NCBI GenBank assembly: GCA_013298125.1
Contig: JAAFJP010000004.1
Location: 124,001-188,000 of the forward strand
Length of the DNA stretch: 64,000 nucleotides
Origin: Cytophagales bacterium
Lineage (GTDB): Bacteria; Bacteroidota; Bacteroidia; Cytophagales; Spirosomataceae
Direction: 5' to 3'
Shown one piece after another: positions 62,701 to 64,000 of the stretch (position 1 is the stretch's first letter; the number at the start of each line of letters is the position of its first letter). The notes under the pieces were generated by a model. The model saw only the letters and a program-made list of their open reading frames with translations. It was not told the origin of the DNA and ran no database searches. The translations under genes and the position numbers were made by a program.

Positions 62701-64000
62701 TACTGCTCTACGATTCGCTGGTAAAGTTTCACAATTCGTTGTATTATCTCTACAAGCTACATAGTACGTAGTTGTTGAAGTAATTGTTGGCGTTGTGTAA
62801 CTATTGCCTGTTGCTAATGGTGTACCTACTGTTGTATTATTATTGTACCATTGTGGAGTTTGTCCTGTTGAACAAGCCGCTGTTAAAGTAACTGTTCCAC
62901 TGAAACATACTGAACCACCTTGTACTTGATTGCTTGCTGGGGCAGGTAGGTTTGGATTAACTACACCTACTACTGCTATTCTGTTTGCTGGTGATGTCTC
63001 ACAACCTGCTGCACTTTTACAACCTACATAATAAGTTGTCGTTGCACTAAGGTTTGGAGAATACGTATTTCCTGCAAATAATACACCTCCTACTGTTGTG
63101 TTATTGTTGTACCATTGTGGAATCTCGCCTGTTCCTGGGGTACAAGTCGCCGTTAGGTTTACTGTTCCACCATCACATCTGGATGCTCCAGTTACGTTAG
63201 CACTTGTTGGTGAGCCTGGAATCGCATTTGCAGTTACCGAAGCACTTGCTGATGCTGGACTCGTACAACCACTGATAGTACAAGTAACTGTATAATTCGT
63301 TGTTCCTGCTACGCTTGGCGTTACTGTGATGGCGTTGGTTGTTGCACCATTCGACCATGTGTAAGTCCCTGCACAAGCCGAAGCTGTTAAAGTAGCTGAA
63401 CTTCCTAAACATATCGAAGCACCTCCACCTGTTACGGTAAGGGCAGATGGAACGTTATTGATTGTAATTGTTGCTCCGTTTGAAGCTGGACTTGCACAAC
63501 CACTAAGTGTACAAGTTGTTGTGTATGTTCCAGAAGCCGTCACGGTAATTTGTGCAGTTGTTGCACCCGTTGACCATAACAAACTTCCCGTTGAACATCC
63601 ACTTTCTAAGGTTACTGATGTACCACAAACAACATTATTTCCACCTAAAACCGATATGGTTGGAGCGTTTGGAGTTGCTGTTACATTGGCTACTACTTGA
63701 ACTCTATTTGCTGCCGCAGTCTCACAATTTGGTGCTGATGTTCCTCTACAAGCTACGAAATAAGTAGTTGAAGATACAATGCTTGGATTGTAATTAGCAC
63801 CTATCAATAAAACAGGAGCATTTGCTTGATTACTTCCATACCAAACTGGTGTCGTTCCAGTTGCACAAGTTGCACTTAAAGACACTGGGACAGTAGCTCC
63901 TACTCTACATACAGTAGCACCTGTTACAGAGCTTGGACCTGATGGATTTGTACTAACGGTTACTATATACGCAACCGATGGACGACAATTTGGATTGTTC
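32383..64000 (-). CDS. Giant Ig/PKD-repeat surface protein with SdrD_B-like modules, N-terminus outside window
   Basis: One uninterrupted minus-strand frame from the stop TAG (32383-32385) to the right window edge: at least 10,538 residues, so a true product above 1 MDa. The GTG at 63885 lies inside a repeat, and the frame is open upstream of it, so no start is visible. From N to C there are 85-90-residue Ig-like domains with four Cys (WYN core), three inserts starting FIREVDNGG, five pairs of SdrD_B-like domains, PKD-like domains with two Cys (WTGP core), and a final domain ending in a Cys/Lys tail. I count on the order of 100 Ig-like units by eye, not by search. It has no T9SS sorting domain. 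It is probably an adhesin or surface-layer/motility protein; the role is inferred. Confidence 0.88.
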   Translation of the reverse strand, partial: NNPNCRPSVAYIVTVSTNPSGPSSVTGATVCRVGATVPVSLSATCATGTTPVWYGSNQANAPVLLIGANYNPSIVSSTTYFVACRGTSAPNCETAAANRVQVVANVTATPNAPTISVLGGNNVVCGTSVTLESGCSTGSLLWSTGATTAQITVTASGTYTTTCTLSGCASPASNGATITINNVPSALTVTGGGASICLGSSATLTASACAGTYTWSNGATTNAITVTPSVAGTTNYTVTCTISGCTSPASASASVTANAIPGSPTSANVTGASRCDGGTVNLTATCTPGTGEIPQWYNNNTTVGGVLFAGNTYSPNLSATTTYYVGCKSAAGCETSPANRIAVVGVVNPNLPAPASNQVQGGSVCFSGTVTLTAACSTGQTPQWYNNNTTVGTPLATGNSYTTPTITSTTTYYVACRDNTTNCETLPANRRAVVATVNPYPLNPSDGAAGDGNICVGESVTLTATCPAGQTAKWYDSNNVAINTLTFTPGVGTYTYTVGCKDNTTTCETPLNLRKTVTLVVNSIPAAPTASNVQGAARCEAGAVTLNATCSTGEIPQWYNATGTLLFAGNAYSPNLSATTTFYVGCKNSTTSCETAAAGRTPVVGTVNTNPLAPTGQNATGAARCDAGVVNLTATCATGEIPQWYNTSGVLLFAGNTYSPSISATTSYTVGCRNSATTCETPAAGRTTVVGTVNPNLSAPASNQVQGGSVCFSGTVTLTAACSTGQTPQWYNNNTTVGSPLATGNSYTTPTITSTTTYYVACKDNVTGCETLPANRRGVVATVNPYPLNPSDGAAGDGNICLGESVTLTATCGAGETAQWYNSSNVAITNLTFTPTAVGTYTYTVGCRNTATTCETPQNLRKTVSLVVNPIPAGPSANNVQGASRCEAGTVSLTATCAVGEVPQWYNAAGTFLASGSPYVATLSSVGNTTYFVGCKNTATTCETGANGRTPVIGVLNQNPPAPSSGNVVGAARCDAGVVNLSATCATGEIPQWYNNNTTAGGVLFAGNTYSPSLTATTTYYVGCKNSTTTCETVPANRIAVVGTVNPNLSAPASNQVQGGSVCFSGTVTLTAACSTGQTPQWYNNNTTVGTPLATGNSYTTPTITSTTTYYVACKDNVTGCETLPANRRAVVATVNPYPLNPSDGAAGDGNICLGESVTLTATCGAGETAQWYNSSNVAITNLTFTPTATGTYTYTVGCRNTATTCETPQNLRKTVSLVVNPIPAGPSANNVQGASRCEAGTVSLTATCAVGEVPQWYNAAGTFLASGSPYVAALSSVGNTTYFVGCKNTATTCETGANGRTPVIGVLNQNPPAPSSGNVVGAARCDAGVVNLSATCATGEIPQWYNNNTTAGGVLFAGNTYSPSITQTTTYYVGCRNSATTCETIPANRIAVVGVVNPNLQAPASNQVQGGSVCFSGTVTLTAACSTGQTPQWYNNNTTVGTPLATGNSYTTPTITSTTTYYVACKDNVTGCETLPANRRAVVATVNPYPLNPSDGAAGDGNICLGESVTLTATCGAGETAQWYNSSNVAITNLTFTPTAVGTYTYTVGCRNTATTCETPQNLRKTVTLIVNPIPAGPSANNVQGASRCEAGTVSLTATCAVGEVPQWYNAAGTFLASGSPYVATLSSVGNTTYFVGCKNTATTCETGANGRTPVIGVLNQNPPAPSSGNVVGAARCDAGVVNLSATCATGEIPQWYNNNTTAGGVLFAGNTYSPSLTATTTYYVGCKNSTTTCETVPANRIAVVGTVNPNLSAPASNQVQGGSVCFSGTVTLTAACSTGQTPQWYNNNTTVGTPLATGNSYTTPTITSTTTYYVACKDNVTGCETLPANRRAVVATVNPYPLNPSDGAAGDGNICLGESVTLTATCGAGETAQWYNSSNVAITNLTFTPTATGTYTYTVGCKNTATTCETPQNLRKTVTLVVNPIPNAPSSTGVTGGAVCVSGTVTLTATCATGEVAQWYSAVGTFLSAGATYSPSISATTTYYVGCKNTATGCETGAAGRRAVVGTVNTNPVAPVSANITGGSRCEAGVVNLSATCATGEVTQWYSSTSSTTVLATGNTYSPNISATTTFYVGCKNTATGCETPAANRASVVGTVNPNLPAPASTQVTEGKTCGPGSVTLTATCATGQTPQWYNNNTTTGGVLFAGNTYNTPSISATTTYYVACKDNVTGCETSPAGRRAVVATFIREVDNGGQIAASQVYCGTTDPAAFTSVAAATGSSTTIEYLWLRNLNGATTYNPNDPAWVAIVGANGATYDAPTITAGTSPKVISYIRCSRSAGCDDYTGESNILTITINPIPDAPIDAKSSKGVVCVNEQYTLSATCATGQTVQWYDGAGVAISTLTFNPTVAGTYNYSVGCRNTATTCETASANRAKVSVIVNGIPTAPTNAQISKGSICIGDQITLSASCGTGQTANWYNEAGASITTLTFAPSPIGTYNYFVGCKDNATNCETFGANRAKVTVLVNPIPTTPLDAKVSKGSICLGEQITLSASCGTNQTAKWYTAANVAITTLTFAPSPVGTYDYFVGCQDNTSLCETAGANRAKVTVIVNYIPVAPTSANVKGDARCEAGVVNLTASCLAGETPQWYNSAGTFVFAGTAYSPNISATTTYTVGCKSAAGCETPAGGRISVVGTINPNLPAPASTQVTGGQTCGVGVVALTATCGTGQTPQWYNNNTTVGTPLTTGNTYSPSVSATTTYYVACKDNVTGCETAPANRRAVVATFIREVDNGGQIAASQVYCGTTDPAAFTNVASATGSSTSVEYLWLRNLNGATTYNPNDPAWVAIVGANGATYDAPTITAGTSPKVISYIRCSRSAGCDDYTGESNILTITINPIPDAPIDAKSSKGVVCVNEQYTLSATCATGQTVQWYDGAGVAISTLTFNPTVAGTYNYSVGCRSTATTCETASANRAKVSVIVNGIPTAPTNAQISKGSICIGDQITLSASCGTGQTAKWYDAANIAITTLTFAPSPIGTYNYFVGCKDDATNCETFGANRAKVTVLVNPIPDAPLDAKISKGSICLGEQVTLSGTCGTGRTAKWYDAAGASITTLTFAPSPVGTYNYFVGCQDDLSKCETAGANRVKVTVVVNYIPVAPTSANVKGAARCEAGIVNLTASCLAGETPQWYTTGTTPAFVFAGTAYSPNISATTTYTVGCKSAAGCETPASGRISVVGTVNPNLDAPTSSQVTPGKTCGPGSVTLTATCGTGQTPQWYNNNTTVGTPLFAGNTYNTPSISATTTYYVACKDNVTSCETAPANRRAVVATFIREVDNGGQIAASQVYCGTTDPAAFTSVAAATGSSTTIEYLWLKNTTGATTYDPNDPAWVSTLVTTETYDSPTITAGTSPKVISFIRCSRSAGCIDYTGESNILTITINPIPDAPVDAKSSKAVVCINEVYTLSATCPTGQTAQWYDGAGVAITNLTITPATAGTFNYSVGCKNSATNCETASANRAKVSVLVNPIPTAPIDAKVSKGSICIGDQITLSASCGTGQTANWYNEAGASITTLTFAPSPIGTYNYFVGCKDNATNCETFGANRAKVTVVVNPIPDAPLDAKISKGAICLGEQITLSATCGTGKTAKWYNEAGASITTLTFAPSPVGTYNYFVGCKDDATTCETAGANRVKVTVVVNSIPVAPTSGNVTGGAICGSGSIDMKATCATGSQPIWYDTQSSTAVLKIGSPYNVPVTANRTYFVACRSLTTPTECESPAGSRTPVEVIFNNNPTPAATATPAAICVGGKTTIAVTSTFTTYAWKGPNGFTNSNQSVEITNLVTANAGVYTVTVSAAGGCTASTTVNVTVNTNPSVTASVTDATVCNQSAIELKSNATAGTGTISSYAWTGPNTYTSGIQNPTIASATEPMEGNYVVKVTDSNGCTATSQVNVIINPLPTATASSEGGNTICFGAPISFVASGAGLGGTYQWTGPAGSNFSSTQQSPTIVTTTSANTGVYTLNITNSNGCTAVTTINITIDKCLKIGNLVWDDKNNNGTLDGTETGLDGVKVELFKANPDGSLGASAAPAQNTTGGGKYLFSGLEPGDYIVQITAPTGYKSSTGTNGSATGAYEVAPDPDTDKDSDDNGSTSSGQIIRSKPVTLQNFNEPAVGVDGDDENGNLTVDFGVFKPSQLGDFVFEDLDRNGQQGATEPGVGGITVNLYDSSSSTIPVATTTTDSNGKYLFDNLKPDTYVVEFVKSTLPNDKQFTTKNTGATATDSDANPADGKTSPIVLGAGESNLTIDAGIQCPLPTPTATTTTAQVCVGGTISLKATGGKAYSWKGPNGFSETTADVSINNAIIANTGTYTVTVTADNKCNATAIATVAVTVNPNPTVSATGAVVCATETINLKANGNGTYSWAGPASFNSTEQNPVIANATTANAGVYTVTVKNGNSCQTSTTVSVVVNLIPASPTDAKISKGSICIGESVTLSASCGAGQTVKWYDAANVAITNLTFAPTPVGTYNYYVGCQDNATKCETAGANRAKVTVVVNPIPTAPTDAKSDKTAICVGETITLSASCGTGKTARWYNEAGVALTTLSFAPSPVGTYNYFVGCQDNATTCETAAANRAKVTVIVNTIPTAPTDAKVSKGSICIGDQITLSASCGTGQTVQWYNEAGASITNLTFAPSPVGTYNYFVGCKSASTDCETAGANRAKVTVVVNPIPTAPLDAKVSKGVICDGDQITLSATCGTGQSAQWYTAANVAITTLTFNPGVAGTYDYYVGCKDNATGCETFGANRAKVTVVVDKIPTTPSDAKVSKGVICLGETVSLSGTCGTNEAPVWYSGTPTGTVIANTALTFTPTATGTYKYYVSCKSTTGALCETFAKDRKEVILVVNGLPTATASVKDNTVCTGSTIELVGGVDGLTSYKWTGPNGFNNSTQSPSIPNAVGANAGAYILTVSNGNGCTATAVVSVSVLVNPVATASGNVICANETVLLKSGAVVNGTGNSVSTYAWTGPNGYTANVQNPEIANAQPNRTGTYTVLVTDANGCTAVATAGVVVNILPTATASSNSPVCTGAELKLSATGVGTYSWRGPSGYTATGASPSIAVKTDGSQAGVYTVTVTNSTGCTSTATTNVVIEKCLKLGDLVWDDKNNNGLLDAGETGIDGVKVELFKANPDGTLGASAAPSQLTTGGGKYLFPNLDPDNYIVQITAPTGYKSSTGKNGQASGAYEPATDPDDDKNNDDNGTTSTGQIIQSKPITLTNLGEPDTDGDTDKNSNLTVDFGLFKPSSIGDFVFFDKNRDGIQDAGENGVKEVTVNLLDGSGNILATTTTDASGNYKFENLGTATYVVEFVKSTLPASYVFSPKGATTNDKDSDADVTTGKTDPIVISVSGTNITTVDAGVNCPAAVITSTVTDQAKYCENQPIQFTLTLDGTKVGGKAFAWAGPNGYTSNVQNPKIASAVLTNTGTYTVTVTANNSCEATTTATVAVIVNPLPTAKATGATVCEGETIKLLGEGSGTVFSWTKVGGTYTSNVANPTVTTAAQTSDAGVYQVVVTNGNGCSAQATTTVVVNTRPDGPADAKISKGVICDLDQITLSGTCGTGKTVKWYNAANVALTTLTFNPGPVGTYNYYATCTVDATGCESATAQRVKVTVVVDKIPTTPSDAKISKGEICLGETVSLSGTCGTKEKPVWYSGSTTGTVIANTALTFTPTATGTYKYYVSCKSETGAECETFAKDRKEVILVVNGLPTATASVKDNTVCTGSTIELVGGVDGLSSYKWTGPNGFNNSTQSPSIPNAVGANAGAYILTVANGNQCTATAVVSVSVLVNPVATASGNVICANETVLLKSGAVVNGTGNSVSTYAWTGPNGYTANVQNPEIANAQPNRTGTYTVLVTDANGCTAVATAGVVVNILPTATASSNSPVCTGAELKLSATGVGTYSWRGPSGYTATGANPVIAVKTDGSQAGVYTVTVTNSTGCTSTATTNVVIEKCLKLGDLVWDDKNNNGLLDAGETGIDGVKVELFKANPDGTLGASAAPSQLTTGGGKYLFPNLDPDNYIVQITAPAGYKSSTGKNGQATGAYEPATDPDDDKNNDDNGTTSTGQIIQSKPITLTNLGEPDTDGDTDKNSNLTVDFGLFKPSSIGDFVFFDKNRDGIQDAGEPGVKDVTVNLLDGSGNILATTTTDASGNYKFENLGTATYVVEFVKSTLPASYVFSPKGATTNDKDSDADVATGKTDPIVISVPGTNITTVDAGVNCPAAVITSTVTDQAKYCENQPIQFTLTLDGTKVGGKAFAWAGPNGYTSNVQNPKIASAVLGNTGTYTVTVTANNSCEATTTATVAVIVNPLPTAKATGATVCEGETITLKGEGSGTVFSWTKVGGTYTSNVANPTVTTNAATTDAGVYQVVVTNGNGCSAQATTTVVVNTRPDGPADAKISKGVICDLDQITLSGTCGTGKTVKWYNAANVALTTLTFNPGPVGTYNYYATCTVDATGCESATAQRVKVTVVVDKIPTTPSDAKVSKGVICLGETVSLSGTCGTNEVPVWYSGTPTGTVIANTALTFTPTATGTYKYYVSCKSTTGALCETFAKDRKEVILVVNGLPTATASVKDNTVCTGSTIELVGGVDGLSSYKWTGPNGFNNSTQSPSIPNAVGANAGAYILTVGNGNGCTATAVVSVSVLVNPVATASGNVICANETVLLKSGAVVNGTGNSVSTYAWTGPNGYTANVQNPEIANAQPNRTGTYTVLVTDANGCTAVATAGVVVNILPTATASSNSPVCTGATLNLSATGVGTYSWRGPSGYIATGASPVIAVKTDGSQAGVYTVTVTNSTGCTSTATTNVVIEKCLKLGDLVWDDKNNNGLLDAGETGIDGVKVELFKANPDGTLGASAAPSQLTTGGGKYLFPNLDPDNYIVQITAPAGYKSSTGKNGQASGAYEPALDPDDDKNNDDNGTTSTGQVIQSKPITLTNLGEPDTDGDTDKNSNLTVDFGVFKPSSIGDFVFFDKNRDGIQDAGENGVDGVTVNLLDGSGNVLATVTTTGGTGLYKFDNLGTGTYTVEFVKSTLPTGYVFSPKGATTNDKDSDADLATGKTDPIVIGTPGTIITTVDAGINCPAPKAEATGTTVCIGQKIDLKSLNVSSPLVDATYSWTKVGGTFTSTEQNPTVSVTASATDAGTYVVTMTSKNGCSATSTAQAIVVVNALPTVTATGATVCAKDLITLKATGGGTYAWTNGKGFNSTLAEPTIPNATAADGGVYTVTVTNGTGCTATATANVVVNPLPTASATGVTVCAGFPAKLTLTHNGGTGSTYAWSGPQSYTSNEQSPTLTSTVPNMTGIYTVKVTNANGCTVVATASITVNALPTPTASSNTPVCSGSELKLTVNEYVGGSYSWSGPVSFTSSLREPSIAKTITDNAGTYTVKVTDVNGCTATTTTTVVIDKCLKLGDFVWNDVNNNGKVDAGETGIDGVKVELFKANPDGTLGASAAPSQNTVAGKYLFTNLEPGDYIVQITAPAGYKSSTGTNGSTTGANEPAQDPDNNVNDDDNGTTVGTTQVIQSKPITLTNFGEPDTDGDTDKNSNLTVDFGLFKPGSIGDFVWYDLNRDGIQDAGEVGVKDVTVKLFDKDNNLVGTTTTGADGKYIFKDLAPNDYRVEFSTLPTGYVFSPKDATTDDKDSDVDATGKTGTITLTAGQDITTVDAGINCPAPKATATGTTVCIGQKIDLKSLNTSSPLVDATYSWTKVGGTFTSTEQNPTVSVTATPADAGTYVVTMTSKNGCSATSTAQAIVVVNALPTVTATGGSVCEKNSITLKATGGGTYAWTNGKGFNSTLAEPTISIATAADGGVYTVTVTNGTQCTAAATANVVVNPLPTAAATGAEVCVGKPINLTATAGFTSYAWTKVGGTFTASTQSPVVNASAVTGDAGVYQVLVTNSNGCTAIATATVIVNELPTPTASNNGPVCVGTKIELKATGGVSYAWSGVNGFTASTQDATIANAVTANAGVYTVTVTNAKGCVATATTDVKVNTNPAPVAKANSPICFNETVNLEVTGATGTYSWTASNGFTSTEQKPTNKPTASGTVTYTVMVTGVGGCTGTAMVAVIVNPLPNATASSNSPVCAGSPLNLTATGGTKYAWIGPDSFASTSATPTITAIALKAGTYTVTVTSSDNCTQTATTAVIVNAVPTVTVADVTVCAGNDVKLVATTNATKFSWTSSTAFTNSTQNPTIPNATSANAGTYTVKVEDANGCTAVASATVVVNALPTATATGAEVCAGNEIKLKATGGGDYAWTNGKGFTSTLAEPSIANAKATDAGVYTVTITNGTQCTATATANVIVNALPTTAATGAEVCVGKAIKLDATTGFSSYAWTKVGGTFTASTQSPTVTASAITTDAGVYQVLVTNAKGCTAIATATVIVNELPTPTATNNGPVCVGTTINLKATGGVSYAWAGPGFTATTQDASIPNATVSGNQGVYTVTVTNAKGCVATATTEVKVNTNPAPVITPIAAICLGSDIKLNVNVVNAKYAWSGSGFTSTEQNPTVTPKPTTAGTYTYLVTVEGVGGCTGTATTSVTVKPNPSLTVSTASICAGATGTLTASGADTYAWTGAGFTATGATVSVTNAGVYSVTGTTAGCTAVATTTVEVRTLPTVSVTPIEICAGTTGKLTATGAATYAWTGTGFTATGAEVSVTNAGTYSVIGTSANGCTASATTSVTVNQNPAPVASSNVTICLGTEAKLTVTGSAGNTYAWIGSNGFTSTVQNPSTTPTKAENVTFTVTVTGVGGCTGTATTSVVVKPNPSLTVTTATICAGETAKLTASGADTYAWTGTGFSATGATASITNAGTYTVTGTTNGCTATATTTVVVNALPTPTATNNGPVCVGTAINLTVTGGTAYSWKGPDNFASTLATPSIAVADKSKNEGVYTVTVTNDKGCTAIATTSVVVNSNPAPVATSNIKVCLGESIKLSVTTGGTYSWKGDNFTSTEREPSIVSTKAGTFTYTVTVSGTGGCTGTATTSVIVNALPTATVTGTEVCVGKKVEIGVKETFASYAWTKVGSTTFTSTSQSPVVSANASTADAGTYQVTVTDANGCTATGTAIVIVNDLPTPTASNNGPVCVGTTIELKATGGVSYAWAGKGFSATTQDATIANAVTANAGVYTVTVTNAKGCVATATTEVKVNTNPAPQITVIAPKCSGESIVLNVSSAAGNTYAWSGSGFTSTEQNPTVTPTPTAAGTYTYSVLVSGNGGCTGTATTSVTVKANPVLTVSTASICAGTTGTLTASGADTYSWSSSNAGFTATTAVVNVTQAGTYTVTGTTNGCTAQATTSVTVKPLPTVTVAPITLCAGVTGKLKAEGSAVDTYSWSSSNAGFNATTQEVTVSQAGTYTVIVTKDGCTAQATTTVEVKPSISLTVSTASICAGTTGTLTVSGASTYSWSSSNAGFTATTATVNVTQAGTYTVIGTSGGCTAIATTSVTVKPTPTVVATTTPFCAGTTGNVTASGATTYAWSGPNNFSATGANPSVTVAGTYTVVGTTDGCTAQATVGVTVKPLPTVTVPSTSICVGTTGTLTATGADTYSWTGTGFTATGASVSVTNAGTYTVTGTKDGCTAVATTSVTVKPNADIKATSAEVCTGGTTTLIASGGATYSWTGANNFTATGATINVNVAGTYTVVGTTTEGCTGTATATLTIKENPSVNITGNTAICAGTKATLTASGTGTFSWTGTGSFTSTSATVSVGAGTYSVTVTNAGCSAVGTVTVTEKPTPTVSVPTIAICAGTTGTLTATGADTYSWTGTGFTATGATVSVTNAGTYTVVGTTNGCTAQATTSVTIKPNADIKASSVEICTGGVKELTATGGATYTWTGAGFTATGATVTVPSAGTYTVIGTTTEGCTGTATATLTIKENPSVNITGNTAICAGTKATLTASGTGTFSWTGTGSFTSTSATVSVGAGTYSVTVTNAGCSAVGTVTVTEKATPTVSVPSTSICGGVTGTLKASTADTYAWTGPDSFTGTTQEVTVSKAGTYTVTISKDGCTAVATTTVEIKATADIKASSVEICTGGVKQLTATGGATYTWTGANNFTATGATVTVPSAGTYTVTGTTAGGCVGTATATLTIKDNPTVIITGDTVICSGGKVTLTAAGTGTFAWTGTSSFTSTSATVSVGAGTYTVTLTNAGCSAVGTIKVVNDNLSIQAGGATVCEGGSTALTGLGTATSGIKSYAWSGPNGFASTEQSPAVTKPSATGTYTLTVTSKAGCTATATAIITVTPAVTNTATVTFCKGGKATLTATGGTGATYAWTGGATTSSIEVTAPGTYNVTITDATGCISKGIFTVTETTNPTVNISGSTSLCTNTSTELTANKGVTGETYSWTGVGGFTSTSQVVTVTEAGDYFVKVITNGGCEATGKVTVTKGFTPTAVCGPVCEGENLILNVTGGLTYSWTGPNGFTASSQNPQLLNVKKEDAGEYKIAITGDGCTATVVATLIVYDKVSGITATAQNSTCDQDTPKNDGAVKLAGTFTGLKYDIVEGATYTGTKKYADATTIPANGIVKSGIANPTTNAGTTYTVRVFNANNCFQDYTVTIQQVVCSCGEAKCVPYGVTKTKSGKK
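40580..42850. repeat. Higher-order repeat D: 588-residue (1764-bp) period
   Basis: The segment encoding KATGTTVCIGQKIDLKSLN-type domains plus following PKD domains recurs at 1764-bp distance: for example the codons for VGSANV-antisense markers at 40,691 and 42,455. Each unit spans the end of one SdrD_B pair, three or more PKD domains and the start of the next SdrD_B pair. Confidence 0.7.
41082..41871 (-). other. SdrD_B-like pair 5 of the giant protein
   Basis: A pair of SdrD_B-like domains. The first begins KCLKLGDFVWNDVNNNGKVD, the second DFVWYDLNRDGIQDAGE, with the Ca-binding-type DxNxxG loops, and it ends VDAGINCPAP. Relative to pairs 2-4 it has VNNNGKVD in place of KNNNGLLD, so it is the most divergent copy. 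Confidence 0.8.
42846..43650 (-). other. SdrD_B-like pair 4 of the giant protein
   Basis: Begins KCLKLGDLVWDDKNNNGLLD, with a second domain starting DFVFFDKNRDGIQDAGE, and ends VDAGINCPAP. It differs from pairs 2 and 3 in the second domain (NVLATVTTTGG, LYKFDNLGTG), so homogenisation has not reached it fully. Confidence 0.8.
45414..46215 (-). other. SdrD_B-like pair 3 of the giant protein
   Basis: Identical in layout to pair 2 and exactly 2565 bp from it. It begins KCLKLGDLVWDDKNNNGLLD and ends VDAGVNCPAA, followed by VITSTVTDQAKYCENQ. Few residue changes are seen against pair 2, such as EPGVKDVTVN versus ENGVKEVTVN. Confidence 0.8.
47979..48780 (-). other. SdrD_B-like pair 2 of the giant protein
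   Basis: Begins KCLKLGDLVWDDKNNNGLLD and ends VDAGVNCPAA. It has the SdrD_B-type 'GYKSSTGKNGQASGAYEP' and acidic 'PDDDKNNDDNG' loops expected to bind calcium. Confidence 0.8.
51279..52086 (-). other. SdrD_B-like pair 1 of the giant protein
   Basis: The most N-terminal pair. It begins KCLKIGNLVWDDKNNNGTLD, has a second domain starting DFVFEDLDRNGQQGATEPG, and ends IDAGIQCPLP. It is clearly diverged from pairs 2-5 (DSSSSTIPVATTTT, LPNDKQFTTKNTG), so it predates the 855-residue amplification. Confidence 0.8.
53101..57695. repeat. Higher-order repeat B: about 540-residue (1614-1623-bp) period
   Basis: Three copies of [one 113-residue FIREVDNGG module + Ig-like domains], with module positions at 54,176, 55,799 and 57,413 (distances 1623 and 1614 bp). 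The first two units hold five Ig domains; the last (low-coordinate, C-terminal) holds fewer. Confidence 0.8.
58217..63217. repeat. Higher-order repeat A: 352-residue (1056-bp) period
   Basis: The unit boundary word GGAATTGGATTAAC (or close variant) recurs at 58,217, 59,273, 60,329, 61,385 and about 62,426: three distances of exactly 1056 bp and one of about 1041 bp. A last unit of 792 bp (three domains) reaches 63,217. Each unit is four Ig-like domains of about 88 residues. Confidence 0.85.

Noticed and set aside
33125-63767. Many plus-strand ORFs of 60-169 codons opposite the giant gene (for example 34055-34564, 44063-44467, 58779-59285)
   Set aside because: They recur at the same offsets in every repeat unit, have no start signals or promoter motifs, and their residue make-up (Val/Pro/Leu-rich) follows from the Thr/Ala/Asn codons of the sense strand.
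63883-63885. GTG as the start codon of the giant gene
   Set aside because: The frame continues upstream to the window edge in the same domain style, and no signal peptide follows the GTG.

Overview
The window looks like a chromosomal segment of a Bacteroidota bacterium, most likely of the Cytophagales/Cytophagia type. This rests on low-to-moderate GC, promoters of the TTG-N20-TAnnTTTG form, many lipoproteins and -FAQ/-SAQ signal peptides, type IX secretion (T9SS) C-terminal domains of both type A and type B, DUF2911, BatA and DUF6934 proteins, and ECF sigma factors paired with membrane proteins. The genus is not determined. I found no tRNA, rRNA, CRISPR array, transposase or phage gene.

Layout. 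1-8.6 kb is ordinary housekeeping and accessory DNA: a truncated gene at the left edge, a DUF2911 protein, a DUF6934 protein with a 46-residue partner, a 5'-nucleotidase-like lipoprotein, an overlapping PIN-domain toxin/antitoxin pair, a BatA-type membrane protein, a thioredoxin-fold lipoprotein and dnaN. 9.1-14.1 kb is a tight minus-strand operon of an ECF sigma factor, a trans-envelope anti-sigma-like/beta-barrel protein and a secreted T9SS type A protein. 14.3-17.8 kb holds a PepSY-like lipoprotein and a T9SS type B Ig-repeat protein. 18-20.6 kb carries an orphan candidate PD-(D/E)XK nuclease, a small lipoprotein and a Tat-type Gfo/Idh/MocA oxidoreductase. 20.7-27.3 kb is a minus-strand run of eight envelope proteins beginning with an OmpA-family protein. 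27.4-31.6 kb has a second ECF sigma factor overlapping a membrane-anchored TPR anti-sigma candidate, convergent with a TPR-CHAT protease.

The right half (32,383 to the window edge) is a single minus-strand reading frame with no stop codon. At least 10,538 residues lie in the window and its N-terminus lies outside. It encodes a gigantic surface or secreted protein made of roughly 100 Ig/PKD-like repeats and five SdrD_B-like pairs. These are arranged in four successive higher-order tandem repeat families with units of about 352, 540, 855 and 588 residues. It has no recognisable T9SS C-terminal domain and ends in a short Cys-rich, Lys-rich tail.

Intergenic DNA is rich in palindromes. Three long, perfect or near-perfect inverted repeats share a 17-nt loop. 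Two 130-bp inverted-repeat elements have become protein-coding sequence inside the trans-envelope anti-sigma-like gene. The most notable candidates for undescribed biology are the giant repeat protein with its unusual C-terminus, the sigma/trans-envelope barrel/secreted-protein operon with its element-derived linker, and the sigma/anti-sigma/TPR-CHAT group.
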